Shown here in pieces: positions 1 to 5,873 of a stretch of DNA of 10,125 bases. The DNA comes from an uncultured Clostridia bacterium. GTDB taxonomy: Bacteria > Bacillota > Clostridia > Oscillospirales > UMGS1783. Position 1 is the stretch's first letter. Every line of letters starts with the position of its first letter. Position numbers and translations under genes: made by a program. Under the pieces are notes generated by a model. The model did no database searches and had not been told where the DNA came from. It saw nothing but the letters and a program-made list of their open reading frames with translations. The stretch lies in the NCBI GenBank assembly GCA_937892635.1, contig CALBKB010000211.1:1-10125 (forward strand), in the 5' to 3' direction.

Positions 1-478
1 CACGGTTCTCCTCTGCAGGAACATAACCGCGGCCTTTGTTAATAGATATCTCTATACGCATTGTTGCTTTGGCATCTAAATGGCAAATAACTAAGTCAGG
101 GTTTAACACTTCAAATCCAGTCAGATACTTATTGAAGTCGCCAGCCTTGAACACAGTAGTATTCTCGACAACAACGCTAACTTTCTCGTTCTCGAATTCG
201 TCTACTAATTGCTTGAATCGAACTTGCTTCAAATTCAAGATAATGTTGGTAACATCCTCTTTAACTCCAGGAATGGAGGCAAATTCATGCTCCACTCCAG
301 AGATAGATACTGTATTGATGGCAAAGCCATCTAAAGAGGAAAGTAGAATGCGGCGCAAAGCATTACCAATGGTAGTACCAAAGCCACCTTCGAGGGGGCG
401 AAACTCAAATTTACCATATTGGTTATCCGCCTCCAACATTATCACCTTATCGGGTTTTTGAAATGCTAATATCGCCAT
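1..478 (-). CDS. rpoA: RNA polymerase alpha subunit, N-terminal part (3' end outside window), Bacteroidetes-type
   Basis: This gene encodes the alpha subunit of RNA polymerase; its N-terminal domain dimerises and nucleates assembly of beta and beta'. The window holds 159 codons from an ATG at 478 with no in-frame stop, about half of the usual 330 or so residues, so the C-terminal domain lies beyond base 1. Visible motifs are GNALRRILLSS (residues 38-48), HEFASIPGVKEDVTN (64-78) and NKGRGYVP (147-154), all conserved in the alpha N-terminal domain. The opening MAILAFQKPDKV and the stretch FKAGDFNKYLTGFEVLNP are, from family knowledge, typical of Bacteroidetes; clostridial alpha subunits start quite differently. 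It follows rpsD after 9 bases. The only purine run before the ATG is AAGG, one base away and too close to serve as a normal Shine-Dalgarno. It differs in type from the genes right of about 1131. Confidence 0.96.
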   Translation of the reverse strand, partial: MAILAFQKPDKVIMLEADNQYGKFEFRPLEGGFGTTIGNALRRILLSSLDGFAINTVSISGVEHEFASIPGVKEDVTNIILNLKQVRFKQLVDEFENEKVSVVVENTTVFKAGDFNKYLTGFEVLNPDLVICHLDAKATMRIEISINKGRGYVPAEENR

Positions 479-487
479 CCTTAATTA

Positions 488-1093
488 TTATTTAGAATAC
501 AACTCAACGATTAACTGCTCCTTGATATTCTCAGGGATATCTGCACGTTCAGGCTTGTGCAAAAGCTTTCCGGCCTTCTGGTTCTCATCCCACTCTAACC
601 AAGGATACTTGCTGTGGTTGAAACCAGCCAGACAGTTCTGGATAACCTCGAGGCTCTTAGAGCGCTCGCGAACACCTACAATCTGACCAGGCTTTACCGA
701 GTATGAAGCAATGCCTACAACCTTACCGTCAACAACAATGTGCTTGTGGTTTACAAGCTGGCGAGCAGCATCACGAGTAGGAGCAATACCAAGACGGAAA
801 ACGATATTGTCCAAACGGCACTCAAGATTCTGCAACAGAATCTCACCGGTAATACCACTGGTACGCGCTGCCTTATCGAACATGTTGCGGAACTGCTTCT
901 CCAACAAACCGTAAGTGTATTTTGCCTTCTGCTTTTCAGCTAACATGATACCATACTCAGAAGTCTTTCTTCTGCGAGAGTTACCGTGCTGGCCAGGAGG
1001 AAAATTTCTTTTTGAAAGAACTTTGTCTGCACCGAAAATTGCCTCACCGAAACGACGAGCAATTCTTGATTTAGGTCCAATATATCTTGCCAT
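488..1093 (-). CDS. rpsD: 30S ribosomal protein S4 (uS4), Bacteroidetes-type
   Basis: S4 is a primary 16S rRNA binder that starts assembly of the 30S body; in well-studied bacteria it also represses the alpha operon. The 201-residue protein is full length. It has the N-terminal MARYIGPKSRIARR, the conserved FPPGQHG (31-37) and KTSEYG (43-48), an S4 RNA-binding domain at about 93-155 (RLDNIVFRLGIAPTR, then RQLVNHKHI) and a C-terminus with YPWLEWD (163-169) and IVELYSK. That C-terminus and the N-terminus, which lacks the zinc-binding cysteines of many clostridial S4 proteins, match my recollection of Bacteroidetes S4. The ATG at 1093 is preceded by an AT-rich leader (TTTAAATTTTAGATATTAGTT) with no Shine-Dalgarno, unlike the genes to its right. 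It is followed by rpoA after 9 bases. The assignment as S4 is certain; the phylum assignment is from memory but strong. Confidence 0.98.
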   Translation of the reverse strand: MARYIGPKSRIARRFGEAIFGADKVLSKRNFPPGQHGNSRRRKTSEYGIMLAEKQKAKYTYGLLEKQFRNMFDKAARTSGITGEILLQNLECRLDNIVFRLGIAPTRDAARQLVNHKHIVVDGKVVGIASYSVKPGQIVGVRERSKSLEVIQNCLAGFNHSKYPWLEWDENQKAGKLLHKPERADIPENIKEQLIVELYSK

Positions 1094-1180
1094 AACTAAT
1101 ATCTAAAATTTAAAAGGTACTGGTAAATGATTATACTCTTCTTCTCTTGGGAGGACGGCATCCGTTATGCGGAATGGGGG
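1094..1180. other. Putative seam between Clostridia-like and Bacteroidetes-like sequence
   Basis: Proteins encoded right of this stretch look clostridial and those left of it look Bacteroidetes-like. The 37-base spacer 1094-1130 has 8 G or C bases (22%) and no Shine-Dalgarno, so it appears to belong to the Bacteroidetes side. The 3' end of rpsK (about 1131-1172) encodes PHNGCRPPKRRRV, which is nearly invariant in bacteria, so two unrelated genomes could share a long identical run here. The exact breakpoint cannot be set without comparison to both parents. The seam could come from assembly or from biological recombination. Confidence 0.7.
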
Positions 1181-1526
1181 TAACGTCTTTGATCATGGTT
1201 ACCTCTAAGCCGGCAGCCTGAAGAGCTCTGATTGCCGCCTCACGGCCGGAACCCGGGCCGGTGACGTACACTTCAACCGTTTTAAGACCATGCTCCATAG
1301 CAGCCTTGGCAGCCGTTTCGGCAGCCGTCTGGGCGGCGAAGGGAGTGGACTTCTTCGAACCTCTGAAACCAAGTCCGCCGGCGGAGGCCCAAGACAGAGC
1401 ATTGCCGTCAACGTCGGTGATGGTGACTATGGTGTTGTTGAAAGAGGAGCGAATATGAGCAGCACCGCGCTCGATATTCTTTTTCTCGCGACGCTTTCTG
1501 ATAACCTTTTTGGTAGCCTTAGCCAT
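1131..1526 (-). CDS. rpsK: 30S ribosomal protein S11 (uS11)
   Basis: S11 sits on the 30S platform near the mRNA exit and contacts the 3' end of 16S rRNA. The 131-residue protein is full length and shows HIRSSFNNTIVTITD (24-38), the core GFRGSKKSTPFAAQ (53-66), GPGSGREAAIRAL (90-102) and the invariant tail PHNGCRPPKRRRV (119-131). The basic N-terminus with MAKATKKVIRKRREKKN and the lack of Bacteroidetes-specific residues in the core make it Firmicutes-like. The ATG at 1526 has a strong Shine-Dalgarno (AAGGAGGAATGAATC before it), starting in the 16-base gap after rpsM. It is the last gene, in transcription order, with clostridial character. Its final codons may already come from the other source, since the tail is the same in both phyla. 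Confidence 0.98.
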   Translation of the reverse strand: MAKATKKVIRKRREKKNIERGAAHIRSSFNNTIVTITDVDGNALSWASAGGLGFRGSKKSTPFAAQTAAETAAKAAMEHGLKTVEVYVTGPGSGREAAIRALQAAGLEVTMIKDVTPIPHNGCRPPKRRRV

Positions 1527-1542
1527 GATTCATTCCTCCTTC

Positions 1543-1911
1543 TTATTTCTTCTTGTTTGCCATGGTCTTGGCAGGGCCCTTGCGAGTTCTCGCATTGGTC
1601 TTGCTGCGCTGACCGCGCACGGGCAAACTCTTTCTGTGTCTGAGACCACGGTAGCTGCCGATTTCGACAAGGCGCTTGATGTTGAGCGCAGTAGCACGGC
1701 GCAGGTCGCCTTCTACCTCGTAATGGTGCTCCATGTACTCACGGATCTTAGAAATTTCATCCTCAGTCAGATCCTTAACGCGGGTGTTGGGATCAATGCC
1801 CGTACCAGCCAGGATCTCATTGGATCTGGCGCGACCGACACCATAGATGTAGGTCAAGCCGATCTCTACGCGTTTTTCGTTGGGAATGTCAACGCCGGAA
1901 ATTCTTGCCAT
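1543..1911 (-). CDS. rpsM: 30S ribosomal protein S13 (uS13)
   Basis: S13 lies in the 30S head and forms intersubunit bridges with the large subunit; its C-terminal tail reaches the P-site tRNA. The 122 residues match the family length. The start MARISGVDIPNEKRVEIGL, the helix-two-turn-helix segment around IYGVGRARSNEIL, the conserved GSYRGLRHRKSLPVRGQR (about residues 86-103) and the basic tail TRKGPAKTMANKKK are all present. The ATG at 1911 has an excellent Shine-Dalgarno, AAGGAGGT at 1921-1928, nine bases upstream. It lies 19 bases after rpmJ and 16 before rpsK, the usual rpmJ-rpsM-rpsK order. Confidence 0.99.
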   Translation of the reverse strand: MARISGVDIPNEKRVEIGLTYIYGVGRARSNEILAGTGIDPNTRVKDLTEDEISKIREYMEHHYEVEGDLRRATALNIKRLVEIGSYRGLRHRKSLPVRGQRSKTNARTRKGPAKTMANKKK

Positions 1912-1930
1912 TAGATCTGCACCTCCTTAA

Positions 1931-2044
1931 TTAACCCTGTTTCTGCTTATGCTTGGGGTTTTCGCAGATGACCATTACTTTACCTTTTCTCTTAATGATC
2001 TTGCATTTTTCGCATATGGCTTTCACGGAAGGTCTTACTTTCAT
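1931..2044 (-). CDS. rpmJ: 50S ribosomal protein L36 (bL36), zinc-binding form
   Basis: This 37-residue protein reads MKVRPSVKAICEKC and continues to end in HKQKQG. L36 is a small zinc-ribbon protein that binds 23S rRNA late in 50S assembly. Cys11, Cys14, Cys27 and His32 form the expected CCCH zinc site, so this is the zinc-containing (C+) form. Many bacteria keep a second, zinc-free copy elsewhere, which this window cannot show. The ATG at 2044 is preceded by AAGGAGG (2052-2058) seven bases away, and the TAA is at 1931-1933. It sits between infA (23-base gap) and rpsM (19-base gap), its usual position. Confidence 0.98.
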   Translation of the reverse strand: MKVRPSVKAICEKCKIIKRKGKVMVICENPKHKQKQG

Positions 2045-2067
2045 GATTGTTCCTCCTTGTTATACCC

Positions 2068-2286
2068 TTACTTCGAGCGCCAGATGATACGGCCCTTGGA
2101 CAGATCGTAGGTGGAGATCTCCACGGTGACCTTGTCGCCCGGAAGTATTTTGATATAATTCATTCTCAGTTTGCCGGAAATGTGAGCCAGAATTTTGTGC
2201 CCGTTGGCCAACTCTACCGAAAACATGGCGTTAGGCAGAGCCTCCAATACGGTACCTTCAAACTCGATGATATCTTCTTTTGCCAT
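2068..2286 (-). CDS. infA: Translation initiation factor IF-1
   Basis: IF-1 binds the ribosomal A site during initiation and works with IF-2 and IF-3. The 72-residue product is the standard length for this single OB-fold protein. It opens MAKEDIIEFEGTVLEALPNA and has NGHKILAHISGKLRMNYIKI (about residues 29-48), GDKVTVE and the ending KGRIIWRSK, all hallmarks of IF-1. The ATG at 2286 lies two bases after the stop of the KOW gene. Its Shine-Dalgarno GGAGG is formed by the last two glycine codons of that upstream gene, so the two are likely translationally coupled. Confidence 0.99.
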   Translation of the reverse strand: MAKEDIIEFEGTVLEALPNAMFSVELANGHKILAHISGKLRMNYIKILPGDKVTVEISTYDLSKGRIIWRSK

Positions 2287-2288
2287 GA

Positions 2289-2558
2289 TTATCCTCCTGG
2301 TTGAAGAAGGTTTTTGAGTCGGCTCAGCTCGCGTCTGAGCCCCTTATCGGTCATTTGTTTTTGGCCTTGGACGAGTGAAGAAAAATACTCACTCTCACAG
2401 TCAAGGACAAAAACATGCTTGCGGTTTTTACGCTTCGGGCTGGTGAGCTTATGTTGTTTGCCGTTGGCTAAAAGCAACCAATTTTCATCGCTTTCGAGTA
2501 TGGCATACAACCAGCCTTTATCATGCCCGGCCATGGAACAGGCGATCAGATGTTTCAT
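2289..2558 (-). CDS. KOW-domain RNA-binding protein (L14e-like), function not established
   Basis: This 89-residue protein sits between map and infA, a place where many Clostridia carry a small KOW-domain protein often annotated as L14e-like. What can be seen: an N-terminal stretch (VACSMAGHDKGWLYAI-like, about residues 4-20) fitting the first strands and glycine of a KOW/SH3-like barrel, a second strand pair WLLLANGKQHKL (27-38), a basic patch SPKRKNRKH (40-48), and a C-terminal helix LRRELSRLKNLL (74-85). The small barrel and basic patch suggest rRNA or ribosome binding, but this is inference and no function should be assumed. The ATG at 2558 starts one base after the map stop, with GAGG inside the map end as Shine-Dalgarno. 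Its last codons supply the Shine-Dalgarno for infA. Confidence 0.9.
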   Translation of the reverse strand: MKHLIACSMAGHDKGWLYAILESDENWLLLANGKQHKLTSPKRKNRKHVFVLDCESEYFSSLVQGQKQMTDKGLRRELSRLKNLLQPGG

Positions 2559-2559
2559 A

Positions 2560-3309
2560 TCAATCCTCAGTCGTTAAAATGACGGGGTCGCCGTCGGTGA
2601 TCAGCACCGTATTTTCATAGTGGGCGCTGCGTCTCCGGTCGGCCGTCAAAACCGTCCAGCCGTCATCCATTTTATCCACATCGGGCGATCCCAAATTGAT
2701 CATGGGCTCAACGGCAAGCGTCATGCCTCGGCGCAGCCGCGCTCCATGGCCCGCAGGGCCAAGGTTGGGGATGCTGGGATCTTCATGCAGGGCGCGCCCT
2801 ACGCCATGTCCGGTATATTCCCAGACAACGCCGTAGCCGCGTGCGGTGCAATAGTCCTCCACTGCCGCCCCCACATCGCCAATGCGGTAGCCTTCGCGCA
2901 TCACCTTGAAAGCTTCCCAGAAGGATTGGCGGGTGTCGGCGATCAGCCTTTCATCCTCAGCCGAGATCTTGCCGCAGGGGAAGGTGTCGGCACAGTCACC
3001 GACATACCCCTTAAAGGTGGCGCCCACGTCAATACTGACAATGTCGCCCTCTTTGAGTGCATAATCGTTGGGAATTCCATGGATAACAGCCTCGTTGACT
3101 GACAAACAGCAGGCGGCGGGAAATCCACCGTAACCAAGGAAGGTCGCAGTAGCGCCCTGACTCTTAATGTAAGAGTGGACCGCCTTATCGATCTCCTTGA
3201 GGGTGACGCCCACGCTGACCATCTCGCCGGCGACGCGTCGAGCGCCGGCGGCGATACGGCCCGCTTGTTTCATCAGTTCGATTTCACGAGCTGATTTTAA
3301 TACGATCAT
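2560..3309 (-). CDS. map: Methionine aminopeptidase, type I
   Basis: This cytosolic metalloenzyme removes the initiator methionine from nascent proteins once they are deformylated. The 249-residue length suits the bacterial type Ia family, with no N-terminal extension. Expected active-site residues are visible: His78 (VIHGIP), metal ligands Asp94 (SIDVGA), Asp105 (GDCADTF), His168 (TGHGVG), Glu201 (AVEPM) and Glu232 (HYENTV), plus His175 (LHEDP). All are intact, so it should be active. The ATG at 3309 lies four bases after the adk stop; an AGAGG inside the last adk codons, nine bases upstream, serves as a modest Shine-Dalgarno. The secY-adk-map order is common in Firmicutes. It is one base from the KOW gene. 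Confidence 0.98.
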   Translation of the reverse strand: MIVLKSAREIELMKQAGRIAAGARRVAGEMVSVGVTLKEIDKAVHSYIKSQGATATFLGYGGFPAACCLSVNEAVIHGIPNDYALKEGDIVSIDVGATFKGYVGDCADTFPCGKISAEDERLIADTRQSFWEAFKVMREGYRIGDVGAAVEDYCTARGYGVVWEYTGHGVGRALHEDPSIPNLGPAGHGARLRRGMTLAVEPMINLGSPDVDKMDDGWTVLTADRRRSAHYENTVLITDGDPVILTTED

Positions 3310-3313
3310 AAGA

Positions 3314-3946
3314 TCAAGCCTCTAATGCTGCGAATATCGCGGCGGTAACATCCTCAATCGCACCCACGCTCGAAACGGTAACCAAGTTGCCGACCTTTTT
3401 ATAGAAATCGGTCAACGGCGCCGTCTTTTCGCGATATTCCACCAAACGCTTGGCCACGACATCGGGCTGGTCATCGCTGCGATGGATCAGCTCGGCGCCG
3501 CACTTGTCGCAATGGACATTGTCTGCGCTGGGGATGGACGTGATATGATAAGAAGCTCCGCAGGCGGGGCATACCCGCCGTCCGGATATCCGGTCAATAA
3601 TTGTTTCGTCAGGAAGCGTGATATCGACTACCTTGTCAATCACAACACCCATGTCAGCCAGAGCCTGAGCCTGAGCGACGGTACGCGGAAATCCATCCAA
3701 GATGTATCCGTTCTTGCAATCGTCAGCTTTCAGACGGGCTTCAACGATCTTGATAACAAGTTCGTCGCTGACCAGCGTGCCGGCGTCGAGACAAGCCTTG
3801 ACCTGTTTGCCCAGATCGCTGCCCGAACGCACCTGTTCACGGATCATATCACCGGTACTGATCGACGGAATGTTGTAGCGCTCTTTAATAAACGCTGCCT
3901 GTGTTCCCTTCCCGCATCCGGGAGGTCCAAGTAAAATCAGTTTCAA
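3314..3946 (-). CDS. adk: Adenylate kinase with zinc-type lid
   Basis: Adenylate kinase interconverts ATP + AMP and 2 ADP in the cytosol. From a TTG start it has 210 residues: P-loop GPPGCGKGT (7-15), AMP-binding segment STGDMIR (30-36), DGFPRT (84-89), lid arginines GRR (122-124), and a lid with CPAC (126-129) and CDKC (146-149) that should bind structural zinc, as in many Gram-positive enzymes. The following RSDDQPDVVAKRL completes the lid. I chose TTG at 3946 because it gives the classic start MKLILLGPPG and has GAGAGG seven bases upstream. An ATG at 3961 in the same frame adds five residues (MRGTV) but overlaps the secY stop and lacks a good Shine-Dalgarno. An automated caller may prefer the ATG (3314-3961, 215 aa). 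Confidence 0.95.
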   Translation of the reverse strand: MKLILLGPPGCGKGTQAAFIKERYNIPSISTGDMIREQVRSGSDLGKQVKACLDAGTLVSDELVIKIVEARLKADDCKNGYILDGFPRTVAQAQALADMGVVIDKVVDITLPDETIIDRISGRRVCPACGASYHITSIPSADNVHCDKCGAELIHRSDDQPDVVAKRLVEYREKTAPLTDFYKKVGNLVTVSSVGAIEDVTAAIFAALEA

Positions 3947-3953
3947 AACGGTA

Positions 3954-3959
3954 CCTCTC
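3954..3959 (-). promoter_or_regulatory. Shine-Dalgarno that supports the TTG start of adk
   Basis: On the minus strand this reads GAGAGG and ends seven bases before the TTG at 3946. It lies inside the reading frame opened by the in-frame ATG at 3961, which itself overlaps the secY stop as TAATG. This favours initiation at TTG, possibly by ribosomes that have just terminated on secY. Confidence 0.6.
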
Positions 3960-3960
3960 A

Positions 3961-5226
3961 TTATTCAAGGAAGCCTTTATAATGGCGCATCGAGATCTGA
4001 GATTCGAGAACCATAGAGGTTTCGAGGATGATGCTGACAACGATGAGCATGCTGTTGCCCGACAGAGCAAAGTTGACATCGAAGATCATGGTAGCAATCA
4101 TCGGGATGATCGCGATAAAGCCGAGGAAGATAGCACCCAACAGGGTAATCTTATTCAAAGACTTTTTGATGTAATTGACAGTGGGCTCGCCGGGACGAAT
4201 GCCGGGAATAGAGCCACCGTTCTTCTGAAGGTTGTTGGAAATCTCCACGGGATCGTAAGAGACCGATACATAGAAATAATTGAAGAAAATAATCAGGACG
4301 AAGAACAGAATTCCATAAAGCGGAGAATCTGTTGTGAAATACTTTTCGACCCACTCGGTGAAGCCGTTCTTCGACATGAAAGAAGCAATCGTAGACGGCA
4401 ACATGCAGAAGGAGTTGGCAAAGATGATGGGCATAACACCGGTCATCAACACCTTCATGGGCAAATGAGTCTGGTTGCCACCGTACATTTTACGGCCGAC
4501 AACACGTTTGGCATACTGCACAGGGATCCGACGTTCCGCACCGTTTACCCAAACGATACCGGCGATCATCAGCAGGCCAATAGCAAGAACAATAAACACG
4601 CCTGCGATACCGGCGGCATCACCGGACTTAAAGGCATCCACGACCCATGCCAAAATTGCAGGACCCTGCGAGAGGATACCGGCAAACAGGATCATAGAGA
4701 TACCATTTCCGATGCCATATTCGTCAATTTTCTCAGCCATCCACATAACCAGCGCCGAACCGGCCGTAAAGGCCAGAACAACAACCAGACCGGTGAAGAA
4801 GGTCTTCTGGGTGAGAACGCCCATGGCGTTATCGAGAATGGTGTAGTAACCATAACCCATAACCAGACCCAGCGCGATGGTCAGATAACGCGTGATCTTG
4901 TTGATCTTCTTCTGACCGTCTTCCTGGTTCTTCAGCCGTTCCAGAGCGGGAATGGCGATAGTGAGCAGCTGGACGATAATGGAAGCGTTGATATAAGGCG
5001 AGATACCCATAGCAAACAAGGCCGCGTTCTGTAACGCACCACCCGACATGATATTGAGCATATCGGTCAGGCCGCTGTTATTGAATATCGTGCCCAGAAA
5101 AGCAGTATCAACGAACGGTACGGGGATCAGCGCGCCAAGGCGGTAGAGCAGCAGAATCATGACGGTGAAAAGAATCTTCTTTCTCAGGTCAGCATTCTTA
5201 ATCGCTGCGATCAATCCCTCGAACAT
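3961..5226 (-). CDS. secY: Preprotein translocase subunit SecY
   Basis: SecY is the central pore of the SecYEG channel that exports or inserts proteins at the cytoplasmic membrane. The 421-residue protein has ten hydrophobic segments, at about 17-35, 66-92, 113-131, 143-163, 172-192, 207-227, 258-280, 303-322, 358-380 and 388-407. The plug region follows LTDMLNIMSGGAL. Family motifs include GISPYINASIIVQLL (74-88), GIGNGISMILFAGI (171-184), the cytoplasmic loop RRIPVQYAKR (232-241), and NNLQKNGGSIPGIRPG (331-346), a ribosome- and SecA-contacting loop. The ATG at 5226 starts two bases after the rplO stop; GAGGAGGT within the last rplO codons is its Shine-Dalgarno. It is full length, with no sign of damage. 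Confidence 0.99.
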   Translation of the reverse strand: MFEGLIAAIKNADLRKKILFTVMILLLYRLGALIPVPFVDTAFLGTIFNNSGLTDMLNIMSGGALQNAALFAMGISPYINASIIVQLLTIAIPALERLKNQEDGQKKINKITRYLTIALGLVMGYGYYTILDNAMGVLTQKTFFTGLVVVLAFTAGSALVMWMAEKIDEYGIGNGISMILFAGILSQGPAILAWVVDAFKSGDAAGIAGVFIVLAIGLLMIAGIVWVNGAERRIPVQYAKRVVGRKMYGGNQTHLPMKVLMTGVMPIIFANSFCMLPSTIASFMSKNGFTEWVEKYFTTDSPLYGILFFVLIIFFNYFYVSVSYDPVEISNNLQKNGGSIPGIRPGEPTVNYIKKSLNKITLLGAIFLGFIAIIPMIATMIFDVNFALSGNSMLIVVSIILETSMVLESQISMRHYKGFLE

Positions 5227-5228
5227 CG

Positions 5229-5669
5229 TTATACCTCCTCAGCTTTACCGCCGGCTGCTTCGATCTTCTGCTTAGCAGATTCGGTAAACTTGGCTGCACG
5301 GACGGTGAGGGCTTTGGTAACCTCGCCGCGGCCGAGGAACTTAACGCCGTCCAAAGACTTGGAGATGATGCCGGCCTCATGCAAAGCATTGGCATCGACA
5401 ACAGCGCCTGCCTCGAAAACATCAAGGCGTTCAACGTTTACAGTAACATATTCCTTAGCAAAGATGTTGTTGAAGCCACGCTTCGGAACACGTCTCTGAA
5501 GGGGCATCTGGCCGCCTTCAAATCCGGGACGAACACCGCCGCCGGAGCGAGCCTTCTGGCCTTTGTGGCCACGGCCACCGGTCTTGCCGTTACCGGAACC
5601 GATACCTCTGCCCTTTCTCTTGGGCTCGAAGGTGGAGCCGGCAGCAGGAGTTAATTCATGCAATTTCAT
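5229..5669 (-). CDS. rplO: 50S ribosomal protein L15 (uL15)
   Basis: L15 binds 23S rRNA and is needed for late 50S assembly. The 146-residue product opens MKLHELTPAAGS, has the glycine- and arginine-rich extension GRGIGSGNGKTGGRGHKGQ (about 20-38), the conserved GFEGGQMPLQRRVPKRGFNN (48-67) and a folded C-terminal domain with VKFLGRGEVTKALTV. Its ATG at 5669 overlaps the rpmD stop (ATGA), so translation is probably coupled to rpmD. Its last codons (EEV) encode the Shine-Dalgarno of secY. Confidence 0.99.
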   Translation of the reverse strand: MKLHELTPAAGSTFEPKRKGRGIGSGNGKTGGRGHKGQKARSGGGVRPGFEGGQMPLQRRVPKRGFNNIFAKEYVTVNVERLDVFEAGAVVDANALHEAGIISKSLDGVKFLGRGEVTKALTVRAAKFTESAKQKIEAAGGKAEEV

Positions 5670-5860
5670 TTCTTGCGTGCCTCCTTGACCTTTTCTACTT
5701 CAACAAGGTGGGTAATAACGCGAACCTTGCCGAGGGTAGCGGCGTTTTCCGGTTGAACGGTAACGTCGCCCGGTCTTTTCAGACCGAAAGTTTTAGCGGT
5801 ATCTATCTGATTCTTTTTGCAGCTGATCAGAGATTTCTTCAAAGTGATCTTGAGAGCCAT
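5666..5860 (-). CDS. rpmD: 50S ribosomal protein L30 (uL30)
   Basis: L30 is a small 23S rRNA-binding protein, missing from some bacteria but kept in most Firmicutes. The 64 residues begin MALKITLKKSLISCKKNQID and contain TAKTFGLKRPGDVTVQPE, the usual rRNA-contacting region, then GKVRVITHLVEVEKV. The ATG at 5860 has AAGGAGGT upstream, where the first bases come from the rpsE stop (GGTTAAGGAGGT). Its TGA overlaps the rplO ATG by four bases. Confidence 0.98.
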   Translation of the reverse strand: MALKITLKKSLISCKKNQIDTAKTFGLKRPGDVTVQPENAATLGKVRVITHLVEVEKVKEARKK

Positions 5861-5873
5861 GATAAATACCTCC

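Noticed and set aside
36..461. Plus-strand open reading frame of 141 codons at the left end
   Set aside because: It is antisense to the rpoA N-terminal domain, which has an uninterrupted, clearly recognisable frame on the minus strand.
3901..5034. Long plus-strand open reading frame (377 codons) opposite secY and the adk 5' end
   Set aside because: It lies fully antisense to well-recognised genes, has no ribosome binding site, and its product is a low-complexity His/Asp/Gln/Asn-rich string with no recognisable fold. It is a by-product of secY codon usage.
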